From contig JAKOSR010000090.1 of NCBI GenBank assembly GCA_029777225.1, positions 1 to 64,000 of the forward strand: a stretch of DNA of 64,000 nt, written 5' to 3'. Positions 61,516 through 64,000 of this stretch are shown here, in pieces (position 1 is the stretch's first letter; every line of letters begins with the position of its first letter). Below the pieces are notes generated by a model, which saw only the letters and a program-made list of their open reading frames with translations, did no database searches and was not told where the DNA came from. Both the position numbers and the translations under genes were made by a program. Source of the DNA: Chloroflexota bacterium. GTDB taxonomy: Bacteria; Chloroflexota; Anaerolineae; Anaerolineales; Anaerolineaceae.

Positions 61516-63939
61516 ATGACGACTCTGGAATTCCCTATTGAATTTGATAAAAAGCCGGAGCAGGAACTGGACCTGATGGTTTGCGTCTTTGACTCCGGTG
61601 GCAAATTGTTAAAATCCACCAAGGTTAAAAAGGGCAAAGCCAGCCTGCCCGCGGAAATTTTGCAGGAAAAGGACATCAAAGTCTTTGTTTCACCAGCCCT
61701 CCCCGGGCCAAAGAAGCCGACTTTGGAAGGCTTGTTGGCTGCTGGCGCGCTCGAGCCAGGCTTTGAACTGGATCCCGCGAAAACCAAGTTTAGATTACGA
61801 CCCATTCCGATTGACAAGATAAAGTTATGGCTGATGTGTCCCTGCCTGGTCAAAGGGAGAGTGGCACGGCCGATCATCGTCAATGGCCATGTGGTCTACA
61901 AGAATGTCTATGGAGCCAAGGTCCATATCTGCGAGGTCGATAAGCTTTTCCTACTTATTCCGCGTTTACCCAAGGATGTGCTCTTCCGCTTCCGCGATGA
62001 GCTCATCAAGGATTGGAAAAGGTACCGGACCCTGCCAGATCCACCGATTGTTGTGAAATTTCCCTGGCCACCACCGCCTCCCGACCCCTACCGCCTCTTC
62101 CCGGTACGGTATCCCGATAAAGAAATCGAGGGAGAACGGGTGACGCCAATCAACTTACCGGCGGTTCAGGAAAGCGCTTATCGCTTCAACCTGGCGCCCA
62201 ATACGGCGGTTTCACATACCAACTGGTTGAATCCACAGCCCGAACCGCCAATGCCGGAGTACATTACTCCCCGCTTGCTGCCCATGGCCGAAACAGCCAA
62301 ACCGACGCTCAAAACCATGTCCGCTCGCAAGCTTAAGGAGCAACCCCTGCTGATTGACACCATCCCAGCCGAAGTTTCGAAGCAACTTAATTCGAATTCA
62401 GTGACCGAAATAAGCGCGGCATTGGTCAAACTCCGCCCGATGATCCTGCCATACATCTGTCTGTGGCCCTGGTTGCACCCCTACATTTGCCTGTGGGATG
62501 AAATTGCCACCGTCATGACCGATTGCGATGGCTTCCATACCACCATCTGGTACCGCTGCGCGGGGGACAAGCCGGATCTGTACTTCTGGGTGGAATACCC
62601 CATCGCGGGTGTCTGGACGACCGTGTACAATCCCAAACCTATCTGCTGCTACGTTCATTGGGATTACGAATGTGGCAAAGAAGTGCTGCTGCCGGTGACG
62701 GATACACGCGTACCGTGGTGCTATCCAAATCCAGATCTCACTGACTATAAGGTCCTGGTCAAGACCATCGGCAATGGGCTGAGCATGAGCGAGATCCAGA
62801 AAACCCCGGGACCGAAAAAGGGAAAGACCACCGCGGGCGAACCCCTGGCTGGTTCTCTTGAGCTGCGCCTGGATATGAGCCGCAGCAACCTGATCAGCCT
62901 GGGTGTAACGCAGTACCGTGTGTCGTACACCCGCAAGACCCAGGGCAATGGCACCACCGCGGTCGCGGATACCTGGCATACCATGTTGCGCGAGGTCTAT
63001 CGACCGTATGAGGTCAAGGTTCCTATCCCTGGAATGCCTCCGCACTTCCTAACACAATATAAATACGAAAAAACGGGACCGTTCGGCGCTGATTCGCTGT
63101 TCAAGATTCAGCCGAACGCTCCGACTGTTGGCGTCTGGTACAACTCGGTGATGAATGAGCATATTGACCTTGCCTGGGCGTATTTTGAGACCGCCAGCCT
63201 TAAAGAAAGCGATGGCGTCACGCCGGCGGTTGGGCAGTATGACATCAAGCTGGAGCTGTTCGACAGCAGTGGTAACCTGGTGAAATGGAACAATCCAACC
63301 GGAACCGGACAAAGTATTGACGCCTTTATCACCAACAACCCCGCGCCATTCGTTCCGCCGACAGGCATGACTGAGATACCTGCACCGGCCGCTAACCTGA
63401 TCAAGGATGGGTCGGGTAACACGATCGGGTTCATCCTGACCCTGTTCGTGGATAACACCCCCTGCGAAGCGGTGATCGACGATCCCTACCTGCTTGAGAA
63501 TCCTGCCGTGTTGTCCGGTCCATGTGGTTTCCTGTTCTTCAATTCAAGCGCCACTTCGACAGCCCATTTGCGCTTCCTGGCCAGGCAGGCTTTCGATCAC
63601 GCCGTGTTCACGTTCTGGACGGTGAAAGGCAGCTCGGGGTACATACCGGCAGCCACACTCGGATGGAATTTCTTGACCTCCACTTATCAGTCCCTGCCTG
63701 TGCACGACCTGACACCTGGGGCCTACCCGGTGAATGGATTTAATCGTTCCGTCGATAGCCACTTCAGCAAGGATCTGCTGGTGACAGCTCTGCTGAATGC
63801 CAATGGCACAATTTGTCCACAGGCCGCCTTCGCGACCACCCTGGGAGTCTATTCAACTGCCTACGACGGCTACACCCAGGCTTATTGGCTAAACGCCTGG
63901 GCGGTACCAAAGGCTTTCGCGTTGGCTCCCAAACCCTGA
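61516..63939 (+). CDS. Large unknown protein
   Basis: 807 residues from ATG 61516 (AAAGGAG seven bases upstream). No signal peptide or membrane helix. Features in order: N-terminal beta-rich part, a Pro-rich segment (FPWPPPPPDPYRLFP) near 190-205, a Cys/Trp-rich repeat PYICLWPWLHPYICLWDEIA about 320, a Cys cluster (PKPICCYVHWDYECGKEV) about 380-395, and further beta-sandwich-like modules to the end. I do not recognise a family. Inference: multidomain surface or assembly protein exported by a non-Sec route, or a cytosolic scaffold. It has its own promoter and runs almost to the window edge. Confidence 0.75.
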   Translation: MTTLEFPIEFDKKPEQELDLMVCVFDSGGKLLKSTKVKKGKASLPAEILQEKDIKVFVSPALPGPKKPTLEGLLAAGALEPGFELDPAKTKFRLRPIPIDKIKLWLMCPCLVKGRVARPIIVNGHVVYKNVYGAKVHICEVDKLFLLIPRLPKDVLFRFRDELIKDWKRYRTLPDPPIVVKFPWPPPPPDPYRLFPVRYPDKEIEGERVTPINLPAVQESAYRFNLAPNTAVSHTNWLNPQPEPPMPEYITPRLLPMAETAKPTLKTMSARKLKEQPLLIDTIPAEVSKQLNSNSVTEISAALVKLRPMILPYICLWPWLHPYICLWDEIATVMTDCDGFHTTIWYRCAGDKPDLYFWVEYPIAGVWTTVYNPKPICCYVHWDYECGKEVLLPVTDTRVPWCYPNPDLTDYKVLVKTIGNGLSMSEIQKTPGPKKGKTTAGEPLAGSLELRLDMSRSNLISLGVTQYRVSYTRKTQGNGTTAVADTWHTMLREVYRPYEVKVPIPGMPPHFLTQYKYEKTGPFGADSLFKIQPNAPTVGVWYNSVMNEHIDLAWAYFETASLKESDGVTPAVGQYDIKLELFDSSGNLVKWNNPTGTGQSIDAFITNNPAPFVPPTGMTEIPAPAANLIKDGSGNTIGFILTLFVDNTPCEAVIDDPYLLENPAVLSGPCGFLFFNSSATSTAHLRFLARQAFDHAVFTFWTVKGSSGYIPAATLGWNFLTSTYQSLPVHDLTPGAYPVNGFNRSVDSHFSKDLLVTALLNANGTICPQAAFATTLGVYSTAYDGYTQAYWLNAWAVPKAFALAPKP

Positions 63940-64000
63940 TGATGTGACATGAGAAAACCCGCTTAAGTTTACTTACGTTGTGAGGCTGCTGAAATCCAGC

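Overview
The window reads as a chromosomal segment of a monoderm bacterium of the phylum Chloroflexota, most likely an Anaerolineae-type lineage. The support is indirect: many lipoproteins and membrane proteins carry Thr/Pro linkers of the TPTxTP kind typical of that group, FemAB-type peptidoglycan enzymes occur without any lipopolysaccharide genes, a heliorhodopsin is present (a family concentrated in monoderms), and DNA is moderately GC-rich with dense, mostly housekeeping gene content. No plasmid, phage, IS element or CRISPR array was seen.

Layout. 1-2786: a partial secreted multicopper oxidase with N-terminal GxGY repeats. 3130-7115: a lone receiver protein, then a response regulator and a five-PAS histidine kinase whose genes overlap. 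7363-8154: heliorhodopsin with its own terminator and an inverted-repeat-rich promoter region. 8513-8585: tRNA-Glu(CTC). 8653-12600: acyltransferase, RecJ and PsuG. 12601-15186: an accessory patch with a possible structured leader, a DUF6345 protein with a caspase-like His/Cys arrangement, a probable companion domain on a separate gene, and an unknown protein. 16146-22089: a tightly overlapping minus-strand operon (RidA, ExoA-like glycosyltransferase, polyprenyl-phosphate sugar transferase, two FemAB proteins, a PLP-dependent D-cysteine desulfhydrase/ACC-deaminase-like enzyme). 22768-26331: greA-lysS, then an ECF sigma/anti-sigma pair. 26401-27808: metK under a SAM-I riboswitch.

28768-30848 is the frr-uppS-cdsA cluster (ribosome recycling, undecaprenyl-PP and CDP-diacylglycerol synthesis). 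30900-33499 holds phosphoglucomutase and a SIMPL lipoprotein. 33733-40065 is a rightward run: R3H ATPase, tmk, a DsbA-cyclophilin fusion lipoprotein, a PrsW-like protease, PlsC and rhomboid. 40130-42478 holds galE and an MFS transporter. At 42692-43183 is a thioredoxin-fold protein with an in-frame TGA exactly at the first redox-cysteine position of a UxxC motif, followed at once by a SECIS-like hairpin: a strong selenoprotein candidate. After a Ca2+-type P-ATPase come holB-chrA-pcrA, lipoproteins, a metallo-beta-lactamase-fold hydrolase, a molybdopterin oxidoreductase, a sugar nucleotidyltransferase, an aminotransferase, glutamate dehydrogenase, a cytidylate-kinase-like protein, a YgbA-type protein and a large unknown protein.

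The items most worth follow-up are the Sec-containing thioredoxin-fold protein, the heliorhodopsin with its palindromic upstream region, the split DUF6345 locus, the DsbA-cyclophilin fusion and the GxGY-repeat multicopper oxidase. All functional calls rest on motif recognition by eye; no database search was run.
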